Positions 6,633 to 16,200 of a stretch of 17,080 bases of DNA are shown here, one piece after another. Source of the DNA: JBMOLK01 sp049325575 (GTDB lineage Bacteria; Bacillota; Clostridia; Acetivibrionales; Acetivibrionaceae); NCBI GenBank assembly GCA_049325575.1, contig JBMOLK010000084.1, positions 1 through 17,080 on the forward strand, read 5' to 3'. The position numbers and the translations under genes are program-made. Under the pieces are notes generated by a model. That model worked only from the letters and a program-made list of their open reading frames with translations, was not told where the DNA came from and made no database searches. How positions within the stretch are numbered: position 1 is the first letter of the stretch; every line of letters starts with the position of its first letter.

Positions 6633-8681
6633 ATGAAAAAAAATTTTAAAAAAGTCATATCGTTTTTTATGATTATGGCATTGACATTGTCAAGTGCTAT
6701 TACCGTATTTGCTGATTACCCGATATTTTACCAGCGTTATACAGCCGACCCAACTGCCCTGGAAGCAAACGGCAGGTTATATCTTTACTGTTCACATGAC
6801 GTATATGACCCTGATAGACCGGGTTATATTATGAATGATATTACATGTATATCCACGGATGACATGAAGAACTGGACAGACCACGGAGAGGTATTCAAAG
6901 CCTCTGGTTGGGCCGGGCTGTCATGGGCCCCTTCAGTTGTTGCCAGAAACAATAAGTACTACATGTATTTTGGAAATGGCGGCGGCGGTATAGGTGTTGC
7001 TGTAAGTGACAGCCCTTCAGGTCCTTTTAAGGATGCACTTGGAAAGGCATTGATAACGGGCAGTACTCCTGGCGTAGATCCATCAAATGGATTTTGGTGC
7101 TTTGATCCAGGCGTTTTTGTTGATGATGATGGACAGACATATTTGTATTTTGGCGGCAACGGAGAAGGAAATATCCGTGTAGCAAAACTTAACAGTGATA
7201 TGATAAGCCTTAACGGCCCTGTATCAAAGATGACAGCTCCTATTTTTTTTGAGGCTTCATATATGCATAAGTATAACGGTAAATATTACTTTACCTATTC
7301 AACCAATTTTTCCAAAGGTGCAGCTACGATAGACTATATGATGAGTGACAGCCCGACGACTGGATTCCAGCATAAAGGTACTGTATTGGCTAATCCTCCT
7401 TTAAATGAGGGTAACAATAATCATCATTCGATAGTATCTTTTAAAGGAGATTGGTACATTGCTTATCACAACAGGGCTCTGGCGATAGCTAATGGTGCAC
7501 CTGCAGGTGATGCACGAACATACCAAAGAAGTGTATGTATAGACCGCTTGTATTACAATGCGGATGGTACTATACAGAAGGTTAATATTACAACTGACGG
7601 TCTGAAACAGCTTAAGAATGTAAATCCCTATATTAGAAATGAAGCTGAAACAATGGCCCAGGAATCCGGTATTCAAACAGAGGAATGTAATGAAGGCGGT
7701 CGTGATGTAGGATACATTCAAAATGGAGACTGGATAAGAGTTAGGGGCGTTGATTTTGGGTCCGGAGCGACATCATTTGAGGCAAGAGTAGCATCGGAAA
7801 CCAATGGCGGAAACATAGAGATTCGCCTTGACAGCCTGACAGGTAAGTTGGTTGGAACATGTGAAGTTACAGGTACCGGCGGCTGGCAGACATGGGTAAC
7901 CAAATCCTGTCAAGTAACCGGTGCAACAGGGATACACGATTTATACCTGAAATTCACGGGCGACAGCAATTACATGTTTAATTTCAATTGGTGGAAGTTC
8001 AACTCCGGCACACCAGTACCAACACCAACATCAACTACTTCACCAATAATTACTCCAACACCCACACCTACAACACCGGTAGTTCAAAGAAGTGCGTTCG
8101 AAAGACTGGAAGCAGAGAGTTACAATAGTGTTAGTTCTTCAACTATTGAAATAATAGGGGGTACTCCTAACGGCGGAAGCGGACTAGGTTACATCAGTAG
8201 CGGTGACTATCTGGTATATAACAATATAGACTTTGGAAACGGAGCAACATCGTTTAAAGCAATGGTTGCAGACGCTGGTACTGCCAATATTGAACTACGA
8301 CTAAATAGTCCGACCGGTACTCTCATAGGTACATTGCCGGTGGCATCAACAGGAGATTGGAATACATATCAGGAACAGACCTGCAGCATTAACAAAGTTA
8401 CAGGAAAAAACGATTTGTATCTCGTATTCACAGGTGCTGTAAATATAGACTGGTTTACATTTGGCGAAGGAAGCGGTCCGGAGAATTTGGGTGATTTGAA
8501 TGGTGATGGAAGTGTCGACTCGCTGGACTATCAATTATTAAGAAGGCATTTACTCCGTATAACTCCACTTACAGGAACGTATCTTTCCAATGCTGATGTA
8601 AACAAAGATGGAAGTGTTGACTCTACAGACTATACGTTAATGAAAAGATATATATTGCGGATTATATCTTCTTTCAGTTAA
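6633..8681 (+). CDS. Cellulosomal GH43 (arabinofuranosidase/xylosidase-type) with two CBM6 and a type I dockerin
   Basis: A 682-residue secreted cellulosome subunit. Domains: signal peptide 1-27 (cleavage likely VFA|DYP); five-bladed GH43 catalytic domain, about 28-330; CBM6, about 333-455; Pro-Thr linker, about 458-485; second CBM6, about 487-612; dockerin, about 617-680. The three GH43 catalytic acids are readable: base D39 (TADPTAL), modulator D158 (FDPGVF) and acid E207 (FFEASYMHKY). The closest family feel is the TADP-type GH43 group that removes arabinose or xylose from arabinoxylan. The exact subfamily and bond cleaved cannot be fixed by eye. The dockerin has two calcium-binding repeats beginning DLNGDGSVDS and DVNKDGSVDS. 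It is the first gene after the SigI-type promoter. The region from the first CBM6 onwards is a close copy of the same region in the GH43 gene at 11172, so the two are paralogues. Confidence 0.93.
   Translation: MKKNFKKVISFFMIMALTLSSAITVFADYPIFYQRYTADPTALEANGRLYLYCSHDVYDPDRPGYIMNDITCISTDDMKNWTDHGEVFKASGWAGLSWAPSVVARNNKYYMYFGNGGGGIGVAVSDSPSGPFKDALGKALITGSTPGVDPSNGFWCFDPGVFVDDDGQTYLYFGGNGEGNIRVAKLNSDMISLNGPVSKMTAPIFFEASYMHKYNGKYYFTYSTNFSKGAATIDYMMSDSPTTGFQHKGTVLANPPLNEGNNNHHSIVSFKGDWYIAYHNRALAIANGAPAGDARTYQRSVCIDRLYYNADGTIQKVNITTDGLKQLKNVNPYIRNEAETMAQESGIQTEECNEGGRDVGYIQNGDWIRVRGVDFGSGATSFEARVASETNGGNIEIRLDSLTGKLVGTCEVTGTGGWQTWVTKSCQVTGATGIHDLYLKFTGDSNYMFNFNWWKFNSGTPVPTPTSTTSPIITPTPTPTTPVVQRSAFERLEAESYNSVSSSTIEIIGGTPNGGSGLGYISSGDYLVYNNIDFGNGATSFKAMVADAGTANIELRLNSPTGTLIGTLPVASTGDWNTYQEQTCSINKVTGKNDLYLVFTGAVNIDWFTFGEGSGPENLGDLNGDGSVDSLDYQLLRRHLLRITPLTGTYLSNADVNKDGSVDSTDYTLMKRYILRIISSFS
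7630..8060 (+). repeat. First CBM6 and linker module, copy shared with 12153-12575
   Basis: DNA for the first CBM6 and Pro-Thr linker of this GH43 gene closely matches that at 12153-12575. Examples are the shared runs around GAGGCAAGAGTAGCATC and the linker run CCAACACCAACATCAACTAC. Together with 8082-8678 it forms more than 1 kb of homology between the two genes. Confidence 0.75.
8082..8678 (+). repeat. CBM6-dockerin module, copy 1 of 3
   Basis: About 590 bases from GTTCAAAGAAGTGC to the dockerin end are highly similar to 12597-13175 and 15998-16594. Long identical runs occur around the segment coding STGDWNTYQEQT. Similarity at the DNA level, including third codon positions, points to recent duplication or gene conversion. 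Confidence 0.85.
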
Positions 8682-8865
8682 TCTAAATATCGTCTGGAAT
8701 AATGGAGAACTCATTGCAGCAAAAAATATAAATATAAACCAATATTATTTAAAAGGTAAAGTAAAGAGAGAATGAAACGGTTTTTTTATAGAAAGTAAAT
8801 CCACATTTTTATTCCCTATGATTATAAACTTCTTAATTTTAAAAAAAATTATGGGAGGTTTAAGT

Positions 8866-11079
8866 ATGTTATATGCAGGAAAGCTAAAAAGCGGCTTTGA
8901 GATTAAAAAAACCCTCGCTATTTTATTGGTATTGTGTCTGTCACTTTCGCAAATGGTTTTTGTATATGCCTGGCAGTCTGACAATGGAGACGGCACATTC
9001 AACAATCCGCCATTATACGCCGACTATCCGGACCCCAGTATGATCAGGGTTGGCGATTATTTCTACTTAGCTACTTCCACTTTTGCCGGAGTACCGGGTC
9101 TGGTTATTTTAAAATCCGAAGATATGGTTAATTGGGAAATTGCCGGTCATTGTATATCCTCATTTACCGGTAACAACGCATATAACCTTGAAGGAGGAAC
9201 AAAATACGGTAACGGTTGCTTTGCTCCTTCGATAGCTTATAAGGACGGTACGTTTTATGTGGCGGTTACTCTTAATGGAGAAAGAACCCGTATTTATTAT
9301 GCAAAAGATGTAGCCGGTCCATGGAGTTACAATTTGTTGGGCGGCAGTTATTTTGATCCCTGCTTGTTTATTGAGGATGACGGTACTCCCTATCTTGCCT
9401 ATGGCGGAGCCTGGCAAAACCAGATCAGTATGGTACAGTTGAATTCGAACTTAAGTTCTACAACAGGTTCATCGCGGGTAATTCTTTCTTACAATAATGT
9501 TGAAGGTACACATCTGACTAAAGTCAACGGAAGATATTATTTGTTTAACGCTGTGCCGGCACAAAGATTAGTTTGTTCCCGGGCAAATAATGTCTGGGGG
9601 CCATATGGTGAAACTACTACACTATGCACCGCCGGAAAAGGCGGGCATCAGGGCGGTATTGTCGATCTGCCCGATGGCAGCTACTGGGGCTATCTTCATC
9701 AGGATGACGGTGCAATCGGCCGTCCCACCAGAATCTGCCCTATTACCTGGGAGAATGGCTGGCCGAAATTCGGTAGACCGGGATTTACAGGTCAGGTTGA
9801 ATCAAAATATACCAAACCAATTCAGAATAAACCTATAAAAGTGCCTGCTGCTTCAGATGAATTTAATAGCAGATCTTTAGGACTTCAGTGGATGTGGAAT
9901 CATAATCCGGATAATACAAAATGGTCACTGACAGGATCTGCCTTAAGGTTAAAAGCTACTACTGCAAAGGATTTCTGGAATGCCCGGAACAGTTTAACTC
10001 AAAAAGGCCAGGGGCCGATTAGTACCGGCACCATTAAAATTGATTGCAGTGCAATGCAGCCTGGAGATATATGCGGATTGGGAATGTTAGGAGACCCACG
10101 CGGTTATATTGCTGTTACCAGGGACCCCAAACGTATTATAATGTCGGAAGAAGAAAGCGTAAAGGCAACTGTTAATAATATAACTTCAAATATTTTATAC
10201 TTTAGGATAGAAATGAACTTCAATACTAAGCAGGCCAGGTTTTTTTGGAAAGATGACAGCAGAGATTGGCAACAACTCGGAACATCAATAACTATGGGCT
10301 TTGATTGGCAGTATGGCACATTCCAGGGTGAACAGTATGCTATTTTGAATTTTAATCCTTCCGGAAGTTCCGGATATATGGATGTTGATTGGTTCCGGTT
10401 AAATGATATACCAGGCGGAAATCAGACACCTTTTCCTAGCCCTACCCCTAGCCCGAGATCAGCATTTGCACAGATCGAAGCGGAAAGCTATAACACACAG
10501 TCGGGAATTCAGATTGAAAGCTGCTTAGAAGGCGGGGAGAATGTAGCATATATTGAGAATGGAGATTATGCCGTTTACAAAAATATCGATTTCGCTAATG
10601 GTGCAGGAAGTTTTCAGGCAAGAGTTGCCAGCGCGGCTAGCGGAGGTAATATTGAGCTAAGGCTTGATAGTATTACTGGCCCATTAGTAGGGACTTGTCC
10701 TGTTGCCGGAACAGGAGATTGGCAGACATGGATAACTGCAACGTGCGGTGTTAGTGGAGCAAAAGGCGCTCATGATCTTTATTTAAAATTCACAGGCGGC
10801 AGCGGTTACCTGTTTAATATAAACTGGTGGAAGTTCAGTACCGCTGCTCTAACCCCTACGCCAACCCCAACCCCTAGTGGGAGTTTAGGTGATTTAAACG
10901 GGGATGGAAGTGTCGACTCGTTAGACTATCAATTATTAAGAAGACATTTACTCCGTATAGCTCCACTTACAGGAACAAACCTTTTAAATGCGGATGTAAA
11001 CAGTGATGGCAGTGTGGACTCTACCGACTATACATTATTGAAAAGATATATACTGAAGATTATTTCTTCTTTAGGCTAA
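8866..11079 (+). CDS. Cellulosomal GH43 (beta-xylosidase/arabinofuranosidase-type) with C2 beta-sandwich, CBM6 and type I dockerin
   Basis: A 737-residue secreted enzyme unlike its two GH43 neighbours. Domains: signal peptide 1-35 (VYA|WQS); GH43 catalytic domain, about 36-325; GH43 C2-type beta-sandwich, about 328-525 (SDEFNSRSLGLQWMWN to DVDWFRL); short linker; CBM6, about 531-660; linker; dockerin, about 675-736. Catalytic residues: base D56 in YPDPSM, modulator D164 in FDPCLF, acid E213 in VEGTHL. The YPDPS motif plus C2 domain is the pattern of xylan-oligosaccharide-trimming GH43 enzymes, with subfamily inferred only. I chose ATG 8866 because GGGAGG at 8853-8858 is ideally placed. An upstream ATG at 8818 would add 16 residues with no such site. 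It follows the first GH43 after 184 bases with no terminator seen, so co-transcription is likely. Confidence 0.92.
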   Translation: MLYAGKLKSGFEIKKTLAILLVLCLSLSQMVFVYAWQSDNGDGTFNNPPLYADYPDPSMIRVGDYFYLATSTFAGVPGLVILKSEDMVNWEIAGHCISSFTGNNAYNLEGGTKYGNGCFAPSIAYKDGTFYVAVTLNGERTRIYYAKDVAGPWSYNLLGGSYFDPCLFIEDDGTPYLAYGGAWQNQISMVQLNSNLSSTTGSSRVILSYNNVEGTHLTKVNGRYYLFNAVPAQRLVCSRANNVWGPYGETTTLCTAGKGGHQGGIVDLPDGSYWGYLHQDDGAIGRPTRICPITWENGWPKFGRPGFTGQVESKYTKPIQNKPIKVPAASDEFNSRSLGLQWMWNHNPDNTKWSLTGSALRLKATTAKDFWNARNSLTQKGQGPISTGTIKIDCSAMQPGDICGLGMLGDPRGYIAVTRDPKRIIMSEEESVKATVNNITSNILYFRIEMNFNTKQARFFWKDDSRDWQQLGTSITMGFDWQYGTFQGEQYAILNFNPSGSSGYMDVDWFRLNDIPGGNQTPFPSPTPSPRSAFAQIEAESYNTQSGIQIESCLEGGENVAYIENGDYAVYKNIDFANGAGSFQARVASAASGGNIELRLDSITGPLVGTCPVAGTGDWQTWITATCGVSGAKGAHDLYLKFTGGSGYLFNINWWKFSTAALTPTPTPTPSGSLGDLNGDGSVDSLDYQLLRRHLLRIAPLTGTNLLNADVNSDGSVDSTDYTLLKRYILKIISSLG
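10881..11070 (+). repeat. Dockerin module nearly identical to that at 12985-13172
   Basis: The dockerin DNA here and in the next gene is almost the same, including silent positions. Both share the runs GGGGATGGAAGTGTCGACTC and GACTCTACCGACTATACATT. The CBM6 upstream of it in this gene is much less similar, so the dockerin alone appears to have been copied or converted. Confidence 0.8.
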
Positions 11080-11171
11080 TCTCAATATGAATGGGAAATG
11101 GTAAGGTTATAGATTTTATATGTTTTAGACAGTACATGATTCAATTTAGTTTTAAGTGGAGGGTTTGAGAA

Positions 11172-13178
11172 ATGAGAAAGATTTTTATAGTACTGTTATC
11201 GATTATGTTGATTATGTCTTTTGGTATTTCAACATGTATTGCAGACAATCCAATTGTACAAACTCTTTATACCGCTGATCCTGCTCCTTTGGTGTATAAC
11301 GGGACATGTTACCTGTATACTTCACATGATGAGGACGTAATAGTAGATAACTTCTTTACCATGAATGACTGGAGATGCTATTCTTCAACAGACATGGTAA
11401 ACTGGACCGATCATGGGTCTCCATTGTCCTATACTACATTCAGTTGGTCAAGTGGCAAAGCATGGGCCGGGCAGTGCGTAGAAAGAAACGGCAAGTTCTA
11501 TTTCTATGTTCCTATAGCAAAAAAATCCGGCGGAGAGGCAATTGGTGTTGCAGTATCAGACAGTCCTACAGGGCCGTTTACCGATGCTCTTGGAAAGCCT
11601 TTGATAGAACGAGGTTGGGGTGATATCGATCCTACCGTATTCATCGATGATGATGGACAGGCGTATCTGTATTGGGGAAACCCTGACCTTTTCTATGTGA
11701 AGTTAAATCCGGATATGATTTCGTATTCAGGGGGTATTGTTAAAGTACCACTTACTACATCAAGTTTCGGAACCCGCAGCAATACCGATAGAGCGACTTC
11801 ATATGAGGAAGGCCCATGGTTTTATAAGCGCAATAACTTATACTATATGGTATTTGCAGCAGGCCCAATACCCGAACATATCGCCTATTCAACAAGCACA
11901 AGTCCTACCGGGCCCTGGACCTATCGGGGTAAAATCATGCCTACTCAGGGAAGCAGCTTTACCAACCATGCGGGAGTAGTTGATTATAAAGGAAATTCCT
12001 ACTTCTTTTATCATAACGGTGCTTTACCTGGGGGTGGAGGTTTCCACCGTTCTGTATGCGTGGAACAGTTCAAGTATAATGCCGATGGAACATTTCCGAC
12101 AATTAATATGACCAAAGAAGGCCCGGCACAGATAGGTACTTTAAATCCATATGTCAGAAACGAAGCTGAAACAATTTGCTGGGGATCAGGTATTGAAACA
12201 GAAAAATGCAGTGAAGGCGGAATGAATGTAAGTTTTATTGAAAACGGTGATTATATAAAGGTAAAGGGTGTTGATTTTGGTGTGGGTGCGGCATCCTTTG
12301 AGGCAAGAGTAGCATCAGCAACCAATGGCGGAAACATTGAGATACGTCTTGACAGCCCGACAGGGAAGTTGGTTGGAACATGTGCTGTAACAGGTACTGG
12401 GGGATGGCAGACCTGGACCACTAAATCCTATCAAGTCACCGGTGCAACTGGGATACATGATTTATACCTTAAATTTACAGGTGACAGTGGTTATCTGTTA
12501 AATCTCAACTGGTGGAAGTTCAACTCCGGCGCACCAGTACCAACACCAACATCAACTACTACGCCAATAATTACTCCTACACCTACACCAACTCCCGTTC
12601 AAAGAAGTGCATTTACAACATTGGAAGCAGAGAGTTATAACAGTCTTAATTCTTCAACCATTCAGACAATAGGAGGTACACCCAATGGCGGAAGCGGGGT
12701 AGGTTATATTAGTAACGGTGATTATCTGGTATTTAAAAAGATAGACTTCGCAAGTGGGGCAACTTCATTCAAGGCTCTTGTTGCAAACGCAGGTACTTCT
12801 AATATTGAATTAAGATTAAATAGTCCGACAGGTACCCTCATAGGTACATTGCCGGTGGCATCAACAGGAGACTGGAATACATATCAGGAACAAACCTGCA
12901 GCATTAACAAAGTTACAGGAGTAAACGACTTGTATCTCGTATTTACAGGTGCTGTAAATATAGACTGGTTTACATTTGCTGAAAGTTTAGGTGATTTAAA
13001 CGGGGATGGAAGTGTCGACTCGTTAGACTATCAATTATTAAGAAGGCATTTACTCCGTATAACACCACTTACAGGAACAAATCTATCCAATGCGGATGTA
13101 AACAGTGATGGCAGTGTGGACTCTACCGACTATACATTATTGAAAAGATATATACTGAAGATTATAACTTCTTTCTAG
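11172..13178 (+). CDS. Cellulosomal GH43 (arabinofuranosidase/xylosidase-type) with two CBM6 and a type I dockerin
   Basis: A 668-residue secreted cellulosome subunit and paralogue of the gene at 6633. Domains: signal peptide 1-24 (CIA|DNP); GH43, about 25-326; CBM6, about 328-450; Pro-Thr linker, about 453-475; second CBM6, about 478-603; dockerin, about 605-667. Catalytic residues: base D36 (YTADPAPL), modulator D153 (DIDPTVF), acid E213 (YEEGPWFYKR, the EGP form common in GH43). The catalytic domain differs clearly from that at 6633, which keeps EASYM instead of EGPW, so the two enzymes probably act on different linkages, while their C-terminal halves are near copies. It begins 92 bases after the previous gene with GGAGGG at 11159-11164. 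No promoter or terminator was seen between, so an operon is likely. Confidence 0.93.
   Translation: MRKIFIVLLSIMLIMSFGISTCIADNPIVQTLYTADPAPLVYNGTCYLYTSHDEDVIVDNFFTMNDWRCYSSTDMVNWTDHGSPLSYTTFSWSSGKAWAGQCVERNGKFYFYVPIAKKSGGEAIGVAVSDSPTGPFTDALGKPLIERGWGDIDPTVFIDDDGQAYLYWGNPDLFYVKLNPDMISYSGGIVKVPLTTSSFGTRSNTDRATSYEEGPWFYKRNNLYYMVFAAGPIPEHIAYSTSTSPTGPWTYRGKIMPTQGSSFTNHAGVVDYKGNSYFFYHNGALPGGGGFHRSVCVEQFKYNADGTFPTINMTKEGPAQIGTLNPYVRNEAETICWGSGIETEKCSEGGMNVSFIENGDYIKVKGVDFGVGAASFEARVASATNGGNIEIRLDSPTGKLVGTCAVTGTGGWQTWTTKSYQVTGATGIHDLYLKFTGDSGYLLNLNWWKFNSGAPVPTPTSTTTPIITPTPTPTPVQRSAFTTLEAESYNSLNSSTIQTIGGTPNGGSGVGYISNGDYLVFKKIDFASGATSFKALVANAGTSNIELRLNSPTGTLIGTLPVASTGDWNTYQEQTCSINKVTGVNDLYLVFTGAVNIDWFTFAESLGDLNGDGSVDSLDYQLLRRHLLRITPLTGTNLSNADVNSDGSVDSTDYTLLKRYILKIITSF
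12153..12575 (+). repeat. First CBM6 and linker module, copy shared with 7630-8060
   Basis: This is the partner of the module at 7630-8060, coding for VRNEAETI to the Pro-Thr linker. The DNA match continues into the second CBM6 and dockerin. Confidence 0.75.
12597..13175 (+). repeat. CBM6-dockerin module, copy 2 of 3
   Basis: This is a close DNA copy of 8082-8678 and 15998-16594. Its dockerin half is closer to the one at 10881-11070 than to copy 1, suggesting patchwise exchange. Confidence 0.85.
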
Positions 13179-13189
13179 GGATTTGAAAG

Positions 13190-13207
13190 GGATCGTAGAT
13201 ACGATCC
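13190..13207 (+). terminator. Perfect hairpin after the third GH43 gene, weak terminator candidate
   Basis: GGATCGTA pairs with TACGATCC with only GA between (or a seven-pair stem with a four-base loop). It begins 11 bases after the stop codon. The nearest T run (ATTTTTG) starts about 9 bases later, so it may act as a weak terminator, an RNA processing site or a 3' end stabiliser. Confidence 0.45.
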
Positions 13208-13258
13208 AATTTCAGATTTTTGTTACATGATGCCAAAAAGAGTACTGAAAACGAAATA

Positions 13259-13267
13259 TGGTATAAT
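13259..13267 (+). promoter_or_regulatory. Extended -10 promoter for the GH5 gene
   Basis: TGGTATAAT at 13259-13267 is a perfect extended -10 element (TGnTATAAT) of the housekeeping sigma factor. No good -35 element is placed 17 bases upstream, which extended -10 promoters can tolerate. The start would fall near 13274, followed by the ribosome binding site AAGGGGGA and ATG 13295. It suggests transcription of this gene independent of SigI. Confidence 0.55.
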
Positions 13268-13294
13268 ATACCTTTGCGATAAGGGGGATTAATT

Positions 13295-16200
13295 ATGAAA
13301 TTAGATATGAAAATTAGAGGAATTACATTTATATTAATTATTGCATTTGTTATTAGCGTGCTAGGCGTTTTCCCAGATCGGGTACACGCTGAACCTCAGC
13401 GCGGTCGGCCACATCTCAACGCAGCCAGGACTACATTTGTTGGTGATAATGGGCAGCCGTTGCGTGGGCCATACACTTCCACCGAATGGACTTCGGCAGC
13501 TCCATATGACCAGATTGCAAGAATGAAGAACCTAGGCTTCAATGCCGTACACCTCTACGCGGAGTGCTTCGATCCGAGATATCCCAATGCTGGAAGCACA
13601 GCACCCGGGTATGCGTCTGACGAAGTCGACAAGATAGTGCAAAGGACGAGAGAACTTGGTCTTTACCTGGTAATGACTATAGGCAACGGTGCCAATAATG
13701 GGAACCACAACGCCAGATGGGCGAAAGATTTCTGGAGTTTTTATGCACCGCGTTACGCAAACGAAACACATGTTCTGTATGAAATACATAACGAGCCTGT
13801 GGCATGGGGGCCACCTTATTCGTCCACGACGGCTACTCCAACCGGTGCGGTTGAAATGAATATAGACGTATATAAGACCATCCGTGCACATGCACCCAAC
13901 ACTCCTATATTAATCTTCTCCTATGCGGTGTTAGGGGGCACGGGAGGAACAACCGAAGCATTGAAGGACATTCGTGCTTTCAACAGTGCAGTTTTCGGCA
14001 ACACGAACGCTGTGTGGACTAACGAAGCTGTGGCGTTTCACGGATATGCAGGCTGGCAGGGAACCGCCACTGCCGTGGATGGTCTGCTAAAAGCAGGGTA
14101 TCCCTGTTTCATGACCGAGTATTGCGGAGGTGCTTGGGGAAGCGGTATGGGTGGATTTGATATTGAACTTACATCCGAATTGGAACGCATGGGTGTATCC
14201 TGGCTTGGTTTCCAATATATCCCACCTACTGGTGTGTCCTATGATGTTACAAAACCCGAATATTTCTCGGCATTGGTTGAAAATGCCGGTCTATCATGGA
14301 AGCCTGACTACGGCAGTTGGCCAGTGGCCCGCGGTGTTCACGGTAACGGAGGGTTGCCAAGGAAAACTGCGACATGGGTCAATAACTTCCTGACTGGTAC
14401 CACACGCATCGAAGCTGAGTACTTTGACTGGGGCGGGAATGGTGTCTCCTTTTACGACAAAGACTCCGAGAACAAAGGAGGGCAGTACCGCTCTAATGAA
14501 GCGGTGGATATTGAAACGACTATGGACGCTGGCGGTGGATATAATGTTTGTTGGATTGAAGAGGGGGAATGGCTCGAATATACCATCTGGGTCCAGCACC
14601 CCGGTTATTACAATCTCTCGCTGCGTGTGGCAAACAACGGTGGCGGAAGAGCGCAGGCGAACTTCGGTAATGTGGATAAGACCGGGACTTGGGTACTGCC
14701 GGCTACTGGAGGTTGGCAGACCTGGACGACAACCACCCAGCAGGTGTTTCTTGGATTCGGCCGTCAAAAATTGCGCATCAATGCTTTATCCGGCGGATTC
14801 AATTTGAACTGGATCGAACTTTCTCCGGTAGCAACAGGACCGGTGGCAGACGGGACTTATAAATTTTTGAACCGTGCTAATGCAAGGACATTGCAGGAAG
14901 TAACCAGCAACAACTCTATTATAACAAGTAATTACAATGGATCAACGGAACAGCACTGGAAAATTCAGCACATTGGCGGTGGCCAATACAGAATCTCATC
15001 AGCAGGCAGGGGTTGGAATTGGAACTGGTGGATGGGATTTGGTACTGTCGGGTGGTGGGGAACTGGCGCCGGTACGTGTTTTATTATCAGACCTACTAGT
15101 GACGGTTACTACAGATTTGTGCTCGTTGGTGACGGCACAAACCTGGAGCTATCAAACAATGACCCGAGCAAGATAGAAGGGAAGGCTTATCATGAAGGTG
15201 CCAATCAACAGTGGGCCATCCTGTCACCTTCCGCCCCTGTGTTTCCAACTGGATTGAGTGCCACATTAAATTCATCCGGCAACGCGGCCAATCTGAAATG
15301 GAATACCACAACGGGTGCAAACAGCTACAACGTCAAGCGATCTACTACAAGTGGCGGTCCTTACTCAACTATTGCCACCGGTATTACCTCGACAAACTAC
15401 ACCGACGACACTGGCGTGGTGTCAGGCACCAAGTACTATTATGTGGTCAGTGCGGTTGCCAGTGGAGTGGGATCTCTCAACAGCGCTGAAGCGATACTGC
15501 TATATCCTAAACTAACCGGCACCGTTATTGGTACTGCTGGATCGTGGAATAACTCAGGGAACACAATCGCCAAGGTTTTCGATAATGACCTGAACACGTA
15601 CTTTGACGGACCTACCGGAAACGGTTGCTGGGCAGGTCTGGACTTTGGTGTTGGCGTGAGTAATGTCATTATGCAGATAAACTACTGTCCGCGCCCCAAC
15701 TTTCAGCAGCGCATGGTAGGCGGAATATTCCAGGGTGCCAACCGAGCTGACTTTGGCGACGCAGTGACGCTGTTTACCATTACGACACAACCGGCCACAG
15801 GTGTATTAACTTCGGTGAACGTCACCAATACGAACGCCTTCCGCTATGTCCGTTATCTATCTCCCGACAGCAGCAATGGCAACGTGGCGGAGATACAATT
15901 TTTAGGTGCACCAAAAGCCAATACAACACCAACTCCTACTCCTACACAAATATCACCGACACCTACTCCTACACAAATTTCGCCTACACCAACTCCGGTT
16001 CAAAGGAGTGCATTTACAAGACTTGAAGCAGAGAGTTACAACAGTGTTAATTCTTCGACTATTCAAATAGTAGGTGGTACACCTAATGGCGGAAACGGTG
16101 TGGGGTATATCAATAGCGGCGACTATCTGGTATTTAAAATGATAGACTTCGGAAGTGGTGCAACATCGTTTAAAGCAATGGTTTCGGATACCGGTACTGC

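Noticed and set aside
8818..8865. Upstream ATG for the second GH43 enzyme
   Set aside because: It puts a second hydrophobic stretch before the signal peptide and lacks a ribosome binding site. ATG 8866 has GGGAGG.
11872..11877. Further CCGAAC words (also at 5036-5041)
   Set aside because: Both lie inside coding sequence and have no CGAAT at the required distance, so they are not counted as SigI promoters.
14294..14767. 157-codon open frame on the - strand inside the GH5 gene
   Set aside because: It lies wholly opposite a clearly modular GH5-CBM6 protein, has no recognisable domain, and long antisense frames are expected in this GC-richer segment.
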